Part shown: piece by piece, positions 34,759-43,890 of the stretch
Layout of the letters: each line of letters starts with the position of its first letter
Numbering within the stretch: the stretch's first letter is position 1
From: Halalkalibacter oceani
Lineage (GTDB): Bacteria; Bacillota; Bacilli; Bacillales; Bacillaceae_D
Reading direction: 5' to 3'
DNA length: 49,681 bases
Assembly (NCBI RefSeq): GCF_023715605.1
Contig: NZ_JAMBOL010000024.1
Span: 1 to 49,681, forward strand
Translations under genes and position numbers: made by a program
Notes under the pieces: model-generated
The model's database searches: none
What the model was told of the DNA's origin: nothing
The model's input: the letters and a program-made list of their open reading frames with translations, nothing else

Positions 34759-35424
34759 ATGAACGAGAAGCAGAAGCCGCTGCGGTGCCTAATCGTGACG
34801 TCAGTGGCTGCGGAAAAAGAAGCTGTCGAGCGGGGCTTTGGACGAGACAGTGGAATAACGGTCATCACCGGGGGGGTTGGACAAGCGGCCGCCGCTGCCA
34901 GCACGGCACGGGAACTGGCGCAGGCAAGCTATGACCTTGTCATTTGCGCCGGGATAGCCGGCGGTTTCTCCGGCCAGGCCGGGGTCGGTTCGATTGTCGT
35001 CGCAGACAGGATCATCGCCGCTGATCTCGGGACAGAATCGGCGGAAGGCTTTATCAGCATCGATCATTTGCAGCTTGGAACCACCGCGGTGATCGAAACA
35101 GAGCACATGCTAAGCCGCCGGCTCGTCACGAGGCTGAGAGAAAAACAGCTGCCGGTTCACTCCGGCCCGATTCTGACTCTTTCCACCGTAACTGGGACAG
35201 CAGAAAGTGCCCGGGTTTTGGCGCAGCGTGTAGATGGGGCTGCTGCCGAAGGAATGGAAGGCTACGGCGTGGCGGTAGCGGCTGCTCAGTTTGCTTTGCC
35301 AGTAATGGAGATCCGGACGATTTCAAATCTTGTGGGCCCACGTGACCGCGATGCGTGGCGAATTAAAGAGGCGTTGGCCGTTTTAGAGCAAGCCAGCGCA
35401 GCATTTATGGAGGTTATCAAATGA
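34759..35424 (+). CDS. mqnB: Futalosine hydrolase
   Basis: 221-residue nucleoside hydrolase/phosphorylase-fold enzyme. The wording GITVITGGVGQAAAAASTA, LVICAGIAGGFSGQAGVGSIVVADRIIAADLG, and AAAEGMEGYGVAVAA (purine-site Glu-Met-Glu) matches MqnB, which splits futalosine to dehypoxanthine futalosine and hypoxanthine in the alternative menaquinone pathway. AAAGGAG precedes the ATG. It overlaps mqnD by 4 nt (ATGA), so the two are translationally coupled. MTA/SAH nucleosidase is the alternative, but the mqnD neighbour decides the call. Confidence 0.92.
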   Translation: MNEKQKPLRCLIVTSVAAEKEAVERGFGRDSGITVITGGVGQAAAAASTARELAQASYDLVICAGIAGGFSGQAGVGSIVVADRIIAADLGTESAEGFISIDHLQLGTTAVIETEHMLSRRLVTRLREKQLPVHSGPILTLSTVTGTAESARVLAQRVDGAAAEGMEGYGVAVAAAQFALPVMEIRTISNLVGPRDRDAWRIKEALAVLEQASAAFMEVIK

Positions 35425-36248
35425 AAATCGCTTATTCCCCTTGTCCGAACGATACATTTGTTTTTCATGCCTGGGCGCATGGTTTGATTGAAGGTGCGCC
35501 AAAGCTCGACGTAACGTTTGCTGATATTGACATTACAAACAAGCTGGCAGCCGAACGCAAAGGACCGGAAGTGCTGAAAATCTCATATGGAGCTCTTCCG
35601 TGGGTGCTGTCAGATTATGCGCTTGTGCCGTGCGGCGGGGCGCTTGGAAGAGGTTGCGGTCCGCTCGTGCTGACGAAAGAGTCGGCCGGACCGGCAGCTC
35701 TTTCCGGTCGGAGAGTTGCTGTGCCGAGTGAGCGTTCCACAGCCTATTTGCTTTTCCGCTTATGGGCGGCTCAGCAGGTACCGGGCGGAGTCGGTGAGAT
35801 TGTCGTAATGCCGTTTCATGAAATCATGCCGGCGGTACGTGATGGGAAAATTGACGCCGGACTTGTCATTCACGAAGCCCGTTTTACATTTCAGGACTAT
35901 GGCTTGAAGCAGCTCGCTGACCTCGGCAATTGGTGGGAAGACGACACCGGCCTGCCGATTCCGCTCGGGGCGATTATTGCCCACCGCTCTCTTAATAGAG
36001 AAGAGATTGCCAAGTGGGCGCGTGCGTCCGTTGAATATGCTTGGGCGCATCCAGAGGATTCAAAGGGTTATGTGATGGAGCACGCCCAGGAGCTTTCACC
36101 GCAAGTGGCGCAGTCTCACATTGATCTATACGTCAATGAGTTTACGGCCGATCTAGGTGAAGCGGGCTATGCCGCTGTCGAGGCATTACTTGGCAGAGCG
36201 GCAGAGGAAGGCTTCGTCCCGGAATTTGACCTGGCAGCATTGCGATAA
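35421..36248 (+). CDS. mqnD: 1,4-dihydroxy-6-naphthoate synthase
   Basis: 275-residue periplasmic-binding-protein-fold enzyme MqnD, which converts cyclic dehypoxanthine futalosine to 1,4-dihydroxy-6-naphthoate. It opens KIAYSPCPNDTFVFHAWAHG (family start) and has KISYGALPWVL, CGGALGRGCGPLVL, AVPSERSTAYLLFRLW, DAGLVIHEARFTF (catalytic His region) and LGNWWEDDTGLPIPLGAI. Normal length. Other futalosine genes (mqnA, mqnC, mqnE) are not in the window. Confidence 0.95.
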   Translation: MKIAYSPCPNDTFVFHAWAHGLIEGAPKLDVTFADIDITNKLAAERKGPEVLKISYGALPWVLSDYALVPCGGALGRGCGPLVLTKESAGPAALSGRRVAVPSERSTAYLLFRLWAAQQVPGGVGEIVVMPFHEIMPAVRDGKIDAGLVIHEARFTFQDYGLKQLADLGNWWEDDTGLPIPLGAIIAHRSLNREEIAKWARASVEYAWAHPEDSKGYVMEHAQELSPQVAQSHIDLYVNEFTADLGEAGYAAVEALLGRAAEEGFVPEFDLAALR

Positions 36249-36332
36249 GAAAAAGAGAAGAGCTTGAGACAAAACTAGCTTTGAGCTAGTGGCAATGGCT
36301 TTACAAGAGCGTGGCAGTTCTGCACATTGCTT

Positions 36333-36378
36333 AAGGGGCTGGGCAAAAGGTAGCAACCATTTCCCCTGCCCCTTTTTT
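36333..36378 (+). terminator. Terminator of the mqnBD operon
   Basis: AAGGGGC with GGGC facing GCCCCTT, closed by further G-C pairs, then six T (36373-36378). Confidence 0.8.
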
Positions 36379-36438
36379 GAACAATTTCTCCCCCTTTATC
36401 TGTCTCTATCACGTATAATACGGTAAGGGGGTATGGTT

Positions 36439-37497
36439 ATGAGAGACGTATATGAAGTGATCATTATTGGAGCGGGACAGGCTGGAATTGCGATGAGCCA
36501 GAAGTTAAAAACGAAAGGAATTGATCATCTGATGATTGATTCCAGTGCTGAAATTGGCCAATCCTGGCTTTCTCGCTATAAATCACTCGTCTTATTTACG
36601 CCTAAACGATTCAGCTCTCTTCCGGGTTTGGAAATGGAAGGAGACCCGGAAAGCTATCCGACCAGGGAAGAAATGGCGGCGTATTTACAAGCATACGTTT
36701 CCCACTTTCAGCTACCTTATGAGCTGAACATCGCCGTTAATAAACTTGAATTCGAGGATAACGTTTTCCGCATTGCAACGAATAAAAAGATCATATACGC
36801 CAGGCAAGTAGTGGTGGCGACCGGCGCTTTTCAAAAGCGCTATATTCCGCCGCTCATTACCAGTACCGCGGAAGAAACCGTCCATCTTCATTCCTCGGAG
36901 TATGTGTCGCCAGCCGATCTGTCTGAAGGGACTGTGCTCGTGGTTGGCGGTGGCAATTCCGGCGCGCAAATCGCCGTCGAATTAGCGAAGGAACAGCGGG
37001 ACGTTTTTCATGCTATTTCTGCTCCGATACGCTTTCTCCCGCTCCGGCTTTTCGGGCAAAGTATCTTCCATTGGCTTGAAAAGAGCGGTCTATTATACGC
37101 CGGTCTCGATACAAAACGAGGAAGATGGTTTCAAAAGAAAAATGATCCAGTGTTTGGAATGGAATTAAAAAAATTAATCAAGGCCGGGCGGGTGATCCAA
37201 AAACCCCGGGTGAGAGATGTCGTCGGTCAGCTCGCTACTTTTGACGACGGCACGCAACTGACAGTCAAAACTATAATTTGGGCAACGGGCTTTGTTCCTG
37301 ATTATAACTGGATTCAGATCGACGGAATATTAACAGCCGACGGGCAACCAAAGCATGAGCGCGGCGTGACAGGCGTAAAGGGTCTCTTTTTCCTCGGCCT
37401 GCCATGGCAGCACCAGCGCGGCTCGGCTTTAATATGCGGTGTCGGAAAGGATGCGGAATATGTTGCCCTTCATATTGAAAAGAACCTACAGACCTAA
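36439..37497 (+). CDS. FAD/NAD(P)-dependent flavin monooxygenase-like oxidoreductase
   Basis: 352-residue two-dinucleotide-binding-domain flavoprotein. FAD motif VIIIGAGQAGIAMSQKL is at residues about 6-22, GQSWLSRYKSLVLFTPKRFSSLPGL follows, and the NAD(P)H motif VLVVGGGNSGAQIAVELAK is near residue 160; a late IWATGFVPDYNWI is the ATG motif. These fit the CzcO/YpdA/flavin-containing monooxygenase-like group. Substrate unknown. The start at 36439 is preferred over 36433 because AAGGGGG ends at 36431. Single gene. Confidence 0.86.
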   Translation: MRDVYEVIIIGAGQAGIAMSQKLKTKGIDHLMIDSSAEIGQSWLSRYKSLVLFTPKRFSSLPGLEMEGDPESYPTREEMAAYLQAYVSHFQLPYELNIAVNKLEFEDNVFRIATNKKIIYARQVVVATGAFQKRYIPPLITSTAEETVHLHSSEYVSPADLSEGTVLVVGGGNSGAQIAVELAKEQRDVFHAISAPIRFLPLRLFGQSIFHWLEKSGLLYAGLDTKRGRWFQKKNDPVFGMELKKLIKAGRVIQKPRVRDVVGQLATFDDGTQLTVKTIIWATGFVPDYNWIQIDGILTADGQPKHERGVTGVKGLFFLGLPWQHQRGSALICGVGKDAEYVALHIEKNLQT

Positions 37498-37946
37498 AAA
37501 ACAGCTCCCTGAAAGCTTAATAATCCAGGAAGACATTGACATTAGCCTTTCAAGTTAGATTCTAATATGAAGCCATTTGGAGAAAGGGTGAACTTCTACA
37601 TACCAACAAATTTCCTCGTCGGGAAATTCACCTGTAAATATGACCATCATATCGACACATCGATTAAGATGTAGCTATGATAGGGACAGATAAGCAGAAA
37701 GTCCTTAATCATATGTGAGGAGTTTCTGCTATCGTAAGAGGAGAGGGGGAAAGAGGCTTCTTAATAGTAAGATAAAAATGATGAAGTTTGCTGAAGGGAT
37801 GATAGCAAAACGATAATTTATCCTCGGCTTCAACATGTAAAATGAAAAAGAAAAGATTAGCATTTAGTTGAGGAAAAAGCAAATCCTGAAAAGTGAATAT
37901 GTTATTAGAAAAATGCTAAAATGCTATTATTAAAGGAGCTATCAAC
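37498..37946. other. Intergenic region left of the CRISPR array
   Basis: No convincing gene. A hairpin lies at 37693-37730: AGCAGAAA facing TTTCTGCT, with TCCT/AGGA inside and a 12-nt loop. A smaller inverted repeat AATTTCC/GGAAATT is at 37609-37628. The final 100 bases are A+T-rich with a TATTAT, but repeat decay beside it marks this as the trailer side of the array. Confidence 0.5.
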
Positions 37947-40900
37947 CTTTATAACCCACTACGTTCAGATAAAAGTGCCCTACAATCTGACCGATCTCCC
38001 GCGTTGTCGGCTTTATAACCCACTACGTTCAGATAAAAGAATTTTTTCCGTATTGAAAGTTCTGAATATGTCAGCTTTATAATCCACTACGTTCAGATAG
38101 AGATTTGAGCCTTACACTGAATCTTTCTTTACAACCCCCTACGTTCAGATAAAATCTAATTGTTTTTTATATCATCTATTATATCATCCTTTTATTGCAC
38201 TGTATTTAGTTGAAAGAGAAATCCAATATATATAACCCCCTACGTTCAGATAAAAGTGGATCGGTACGAGCTGTTTGTCGATGCGAGAGACATCTTTATA
38301 ACCCACTACGTTCAGATAAAAGCAAATAGTCATAGTCACGACCTTTTGATTTCTCCACCCTTTATAACCCCCTACGTTCAGATAAAAGCCGCGCTTTAAC
38401 TAAAGGGAGGGTCGCCTCTTTCATCTTTATAACCCACTACGTTCAGATAAAAGTTATTTGGATTTTTCGGTATGAATTGGGAAACACTTCTTTATAACCC
38501 ACTACGTTCAGATAAAAGTATAACGCACCTTACAACCTTTCACTGTTTGACCCTCCTTTATAACCCACTACGTTCAGATAAAAGTTGAAAAATTCCCTGT
38601 TACATAACCCACTACGTTCAGATAAAAGGCTACACCGAAAGCGTCCTTTAAGTCCTTCCATGCTTCTTTATAACCCACTACGTTCAGATAAAAGAATATC
38701 AACCATGTTCTATCCTCCTTAAACTTTACCACCTTTATAACCCACTACGTTCAGATAAAAGGAAAATGTTCGAGGTACGGAACAAAACCGCTCTTGCCTT
38801 TATAACCCACTACGTTCAGATAAAAGTTGATTCCGTTATCCTATATCGTTTACTTTTTTGACTTTATAACCCCCTACGTTCAGATAAAAGGTTGATGCTC
38901 GCACTTGCTGTGTCATTAGGAGTTAGACTTTATAACCCACTACGTTCAGATAAAAGGATAATATTGACTCTTATGATAAGTTGCTTACATTCTTTATGAC
39001 CCACTACGTTCAGATAAAAGCAACATAAACTCTTATTTCTTCATAAAACTCTTCTCGCTTTATAACCCACTACGTTCAGATAAAAGGCTGATTGTCCACG
39101 GCCAGCTTGAAGCCCATCGCCTCTTTATAACCCACTACGTTCAGATAAAAGGATAAAGTTGTCCCTGCCCTCTATCAGTCCTTGTCCTTTATAACCCACT
39201 ACGTTCAGATAAAAGGTTTACGTATTTCTTATGAAAAGTACCGATTTCCTGCTTTATAACCCACTACGTTCAGATAAAAGGATTCAACCGAAAAAGTCTT
39301 GTCGGCCTTCTTAATGCTTTATAACCCACTACGTTCAGATAAAAGTATTGATAAAATGAGTAGAAAAGGCGATCAGATCTCTTCCTTTATAACCCACTAC
39401 GTTCAGATAAAAGGATGTTTTCCTAGCGACAAATGAAAAAACCCTCCACCTTTATAACCCACTACGTTCAGATAAAAGCGATTAAATCTTTGTTCTTTAT
39501 GCCTTGTACATTCCGCTTTATAACCCACTACGTTCAGATAAAAGGATCGACAATGCAAAATTCAATCTTAAAGGGAGTAAACTTTATAACCCACTACGTT
39601 CAGATAAAAGCGTTGCGACATTAATTCAAAATCAATATCCCCTTCCTTTATAACCCACTACGTTCAGATAAAAGCTTGGCTGGATTACCGGCGGCTATCA
39701 TGAAATTATCCTTTATAACCCACTACGTTCAGATAAAAGTCGTAACATTGTTACTAATTCAGTTAAGTTCATCCCCTTTATAACCCACTACGTTCAGATA
39801 AAAGCGAGCTGAAGCCATGTTGCCGTCTTTCTATTTCAACGAACTTTATAACCCACTACGTTCAGATAAAAGAACATACAAAGCACTGCATTTATTTGCC
39901 GGTATCGGCTTTATAACCCACTACGTTCAGATAAAAGAATCAACGTAGGTGTTATGTTACTTGAACCAGAATCCTTTATAACCCACTACGTTCAGATAAA
40001 AGGCGAGGAAGTCTCACATCAGGTGCCACTCAATCCTGCTTTATAACCCACTACGTTCAGATAAAAGTATGCTCTTTAGCCTCTTTAAGTTCCTTACGCG
40101 CCCTTTATAACCCACTACGTTCAGATAAAAGATTTTCGTCGCTTTGTTTCAATATTTGTTTGCTCTTGCTTTATAACCCACTACGTTCAGATAAAAGGCG
40201 TGTTTTCTTCTCGCCTGCTGTTAGCTTGAGCGCCTTTATAACCCACTACGTTCAGATAAAAGGAACAGTTCCGCCCGCGAACGAAGATGATTGTCTTTCT
40301 TTATAACCCACTACGTTCAGATAAAAGGAGTTTATGTTAATGGTGAATATCATTCATCTGTTAACTTTATAACCCACTACGTTCAGATAAAAGATTGTCT
40401 CAATGTCCGTGTCAATAAAATCAAGGTCTTTATAACCCACTACGTTCAGATAAAAGGATTTCGAAAATGGTCGATGAAGGCGATCTCTCCCCTTTATAAC
40501 CCACTACGTTCAGATAAAAGAACTTTCGCGCTTCTCTTTGTATCTCTTGCCTCCATCTTTATAACCCACTACGTTCAGATAAAAGTCTCCCTAACATCTC
40601 CGCAATATCTCTATTTCTTTTGCTTTATAACCCACTACGTTCAGATAAAAGGATGCCGTGCTCTAGTACGCCGCGTCGGATGTCTTCCTTTATAACCCAC
40701 TACGTTCAGATAAAAGGCTGCGCGCCGCAATTGTCGCACGTATTGCAACCGCCTTTATAACCCACTACGTTCAGATAAAAGGCATCTCTTTCGAGCCGAA
40801 TCGCTTAGTCTCTCACGCTTTATAACCCACTACGTTCAGATAAAAGCGGTGATGTAATGATTGAGTTCGGTAAAACGTTGTGGCTTTATAACCCACTACG

Positions 40901-41694
40901 TTCAGATAAAAGACAAACAGAAAAGAATAATGGGTTCTGATGATTTCTCTTTATAACCCACTACGTTCAGATAAAAGTTTTTATTGGTATCACTTCCAAA
41001 CTTATCCTTTAATTCTCTTTATAACCCACTACGTTCAGATAAAAGCGTGAAGTGATGGTAAATGAATGAAAATGAGGAAGCTTTATAACCCACTACGTTC
41101 AGATAAAAGATCGTTATATTGCCAGTCGGTTAACAAATCAATTTCCTTTATAACCCACTACGTTCAGATAAAAGAATGCACAGCGTGCAAATGTACGCCA
41201 CGCCAAACATCTTTATAACCCACTACGTTCAGATAAAAGACCAGGGCAAATAAATATTCTCGTTGATCCTATTCCGCTTTATAACCCACTACGTTCAGAT
41301 AAAAGGACAGGGCAGGACATCACGTCTTGGCCTATTTTATTCTTTATAACCCACTACGTTCAGATAAAAGCATTTTATGGATTGGGAGAAATGCTCGGCT
41401 TTACACTTTATAACCCACTACGTTCAGATAAAAGCCTCTTCACTCGGTTCTGTTTCGGCTTCATTCTGTCTTTATAACCCACTACGTTCAGATAAAAGTC
41501 CATGCAACCTCCACCTCCATGAACGGGATGACTTCTTTATAACCCACTACGTTCAGATAAAAGGACCGCGACCCGGTCGGACTGATCTTGCTACAAAATC
41601 CTTTATAACCCACTACGTTCAGATAAAAGACTTCCATCAAAAAAGGACCTCTACCAGATGGCATCCTTTATAACCCACTACGTTCAGATAAAAG
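37947..41694 (-). CRISPR. CRISPR array, 58 repeats and 57 spacers, type I-B
   Basis: A 29-bp repeat, plus strand CTTTATAACCCACTACGTTC then AGATAAAAG, counted by eye 58 times from 37947 to 41694, with spacers mostly 35-39 nt. Repeats at 38075, 38127, 38228, 38360, 38600, 38862 and 38992 carry substitutions; all from 39058 to the right end are identical. One spacer is 72 nt (38156-38227) and one only 15 nt (38585-38599). Decay on the left places the trailer there, so the leader is on the right and transcription runs leftward. On that strand the repeat ends GGTTATAAAG before each spacer. Repeat ends are partly inverted (CTTTAT/ATAAAAG). The neighbouring Cas6 should process the transcript. Confidence 0.97.
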
Positions 41695-41993
41695 GCTTGA
41701 AATTGAGCCTCTCAAAACCCGCTGTTTTCAAGGGTTTTGCAGCAGCATAGAAATCATAAGGTTTATTTGTTTTGCTGTAAGTCTCTAGTTGCGTATTTAT
41801 AATTATTATAAATAAACTTGTAAGCATGATAAATAAAGGGGTACGTTGAGTTAACATGAAAAATGATTTACTGCAATTTTGGAGGGATCTAATTTAATTC
41901 AGATTAAAGCAATATATAAGTAGGAGTCAAGGCTGATTGTTTAATAAAGTTGAGAAAGTTATCATAATTTACCGATAATTACATGAAAATGTA
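41695..41993 (-). promoter_or_regulatory. CRISPR leader
   Basis: A+T-rich non-coding DNA between the unmutated end of the array and the WYL gene. It contains the perfect inverted repeat CAAAACCC (41713-41720) / GGGTTTTG (41732-41739) about 20 bp from the first repeat, a possible adaptation or integration signal. On the minus strand TATAAT at 41805-41810 with TTTATC 17 bp upstream (41828-41833) is a candidate promoter for the precursor crRNA. Confidence 0.65.
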
Positions 41994-42022
41994 TTTACGA
42001 CCAAAGTTGTGTATTATATAAT
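41994..42022 (+). promoter_or_regulatory. Promoter of the WYL regulator gene
   Basis: TTTACG (41994-41999, 4/6) and a perfect TATAAT (42017-42022) with a 17-bp spacer, 50 nt before the start codon. Confidence 0.75.
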
Positions 42023-42072
42023 GAATTCAAATAAAATTTATACTGATTCTTTTGGAAGAAAGGAATGATGAA

Positions 42073-43065
42073 ATGGCGCCTCGCAAAATTCGTCAGATTG
42101 AACGTTTATTGATGATTCTGAATCTACTGACCGAACGTGAAACGATAACAGCAAAAGAATTAGCTCATTATTGCGATACGTCGACTAGAAGTATTTATCG
42201 AGATATGCGGACGCTTGAATCAATCGGTGTTATGTTTATTTCCGAAGGCAAAGAGGGGTATAAACTCATTCAGAAACCTGCTCAGCCACATCGTTTGTTT
42301 TCAGAAGAAGAACTTTTGGCATTAACGGTTTATCCAGCACTTTTGGGAAGTACGCAGGCTCTTCAAGATCAGAAAGGAATGAACGCGTATAAAAAAGGAA
42401 TTGAGAAGCTGAAGGCCCTTACGATCACTGGTACAAATGAAAAGTTAATGAAAGTAAGCAGTCACTTAGGAAAAAGAATTTTAATTCATGATCAAGCAGA
42501 GAGCAACTTTAGTAATCACATTATGCCTAGTCTTCTAAGAGCAGTTTTTGAAAATAAAGCACTGGAGGTTGATTATTATGCTATTTCTCGAGATGAAAGT
42601 TCTAGACGGGTGATTCATCCATATTACATTCTACCAAGATCAGGACATTTGTATGTGATAGCAAAATGCTTGTTGCGGAAAGATATCCGTATATTTAGAG
42701 TTGATCGTATCGCGACGGCTACTTTACTGGATAAAACATTTTCAATTCCCCGTAATTTTGATATAAATGATTACCTCTCAAATCGATGGTCAATCTTTGC
42801 TGATGACAAAAGACCGACAACCTTCACTGTAAAATTCAAGTCCTTAGCATCTCGGTATATAAAAGAGCAACAGTTTTATACAGAAACAGAACTCACCGAA
42901 CACGACGATGGGACAATTTTGTTGAAAGCAACTGTGCAAAGTAAAAAAGAATTTATTCGTTGGATTCGATCATTTGGTCTTGATGCGGAGATATTGGAAC
43001 CAGAAGAGGTACGCCAACAGTTGGTAGACGAGTATTTCCGGCAGTTCGAAAAGTATAAAAAATAA
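42073..43065 (+). CDS. WYL-domain transcriptional regulator of the cas locus
   Basis: 330-residue regulator. The N-terminal HTH_11/DeoR-like domain reads RQIERLLMILNLLTERETITAKELAHYCDTSTRSIYRDMRTLESIGV; the central WYL domain (about residues 150-235) has ALEVDYYAISRDESSRRVIHPYYILPRSGHLYVIAKCLLRKDIRIFRVDRI; a C-terminal WCX-like extension follows. WYL proteins beside CRISPR and other defence loci act as ligand- or nucleic-acid-sensing switches. The gene lies between the leader and cas6, so it could control both. ATG at 42073 follows AAAGGA. Confidence 0.9.
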   Translation: MAPRKIRQIERLLMILNLLTERETITAKELAHYCDTSTRSIYRDMRTLESIGVMFISEGKEGYKLIQKPAQPHRLFSEEELLALTVYPALLGSTQALQDQKGMNAYKKGIEKLKALTITGTNEKLMKVSSHLGKRILIHDQAESNFSNHIMPSLLRAVFENKALEVDYYAISRDESSRRVIHPYYILPRSGHLYVIAKCLLRKDIRIFRVDRIATATLLDKTFSIPRNFDINDYLSNRWSIFADDKRPTTFTVKFKSLASRYIKEQQFYTETELTEHDDGTILLKATVQSKKEFIRWIRSFGLDAEILEPEEVRQQLVDEYFRQFEKYKK

Positions 43066-43086
43066 TTGCAGAAAATTTTAAACATC

Positions 43087-43127
43087 TGACACAAGGTGTC
43101 AAATTACTCTTAAAATAATGAGTAATT
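43087..43127 (+). promoter_or_regulatory. Two adjacent inverted repeats before cas6
   Basis: TGACAC-AAG-GTGTCA (43087-43101) is directly followed by AATTACTC (43102-43109) and GAGTAATT (43120-43127). CTGACA and TAAAAT inside them could be -35 and -10 elements, though 19 bp apart. They are candidate WYL-protein operators overlapping a cas promoter. Confidence 0.5.
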
Positions 43128-43160
43128 AAGAAATTTCTTCTGCATGATGGAGGTGAATCA

Positions 43161-43886
43161 ATGCGAATTCAAATTAACTTTCAAGTAGCATCTCTTCCTA
43201 TCGCTTATCGGTTTGTTGTTTTGAGCTTTTTAAAGGAGGCCATAAAAAAAGGAGATGAAACCTATTTTAAAAGATTGTATGAAGAAGGAGAGGGGAAAAT
43301 GAAGCCTTTTTCCTACTCAGTTTTCTTGAAAAACTTTACCATTCAGCGAGACGAAATTGAATTAGACCAAATGTCTGTGACAATAAGTTCTTCAGATATA
43401 GAGTATATGCTTCATTTATTTAATGGGATCCAGTTGATTCGGGAATATCAAACAAGGAGGGGAGCTTGGAAAATGCTCGGAGTGAGAATGGTAAAGGAAT
43501 GGGAGATATCCAGCTCTTCTATTGACTGCCGTACCTTGTCACCAATCTTGATTGAAAATCGTCATGGGAAGCCTGTCCATCTTGAAGATGAAAGTTATCG
43601 GAAGGAGTTTTCCTATTATGCCAATTTGCGAATTAAAGAGTTAAGTGGACGGAATGCATATAAACCAATAATGATCGAACCCATTCGCATGCGTAAAGTT
43701 GTAGTTAAAGAATCTAATTCAACTTTGCGAAAAGAAACAGAGGGGGAACTTTTAACTTACACCGCATACCAAGGAGAATTACGATTAGATGGGCATCCAG
43801 AGGATTTGCAGCTTCTTTATCAATCGGGAGTGGGTAAACGGACTTCCCAAGGCTTTGGCTTGCTGGACATTATAAGAGAGGGGTGA
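43161..43886 (+). CDS. cas6: CRISPR endoribonuclease Cas6
   Basis: 241-residue Cas6 (RAMP) protein. The N-terminal ferredoxin-like half starts RIQINFQVASLPIAYRFVVLSFLKEA. The C-terminal glycine-rich RNA-binding loop GVGKRTSQGFGLLDI is diagnostic. It cuts the precursor crRNA in each repeat. Size is usual for type I-B. ATG lies behind TGGAGGTG. It is the first gene of the cas operon, with 4 nt to the next start. Confidence 0.93.
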   Translation: MRIQINFQVASLPIAYRFVVLSFLKEAIKKGDETYFKRLYEEGEGKMKPFSYSVFLKNFTIQRDEIELDQMSVTISSSDIEYMLHLFNGIQLIREYQTRRGAWKMLGVRMVKEWEISSSSIDCRTLSPILIENRHGKPVHLEDESYRKEFSYYANLRIKELSGRNAYKPIMIEPIRMRKVVVKESNSTLRKETEGELLTYTAYQGELRLDGHPEDLQLLYQSGVGKRTSQGFGLLDIIREG

Positions 43887-43890
43887 GCAA

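Noticed and set aside
37590-37680. Short GTG-started frame in the gap left of the array
   Set aside because: 28 residues, no spaced ribosome binding site and no similarity; likely chance.
37920-37946. TATTAT near the left end of the array as a rightward crRNA promoter
   Set aside because: The -35 is poor, and degenerate repeats on this side argue that it is the trailer.
39433-39624. Reading frame of 63 residues with repeated FITHYVQIK
   Set aside because: It is the CRISPR repeat translated in one frame; spacing follows the array, and there is no independent coding evidence.
40291-40695. Reading frame of 134 residues inside the array
   Set aside because: Same artefact: repeat-derived FITHYVQIK units joined by spacer translations.
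41377-41673. Reading frame of 98 residues at the right end of the array
   Set aside because: Same artefact of the repeats.
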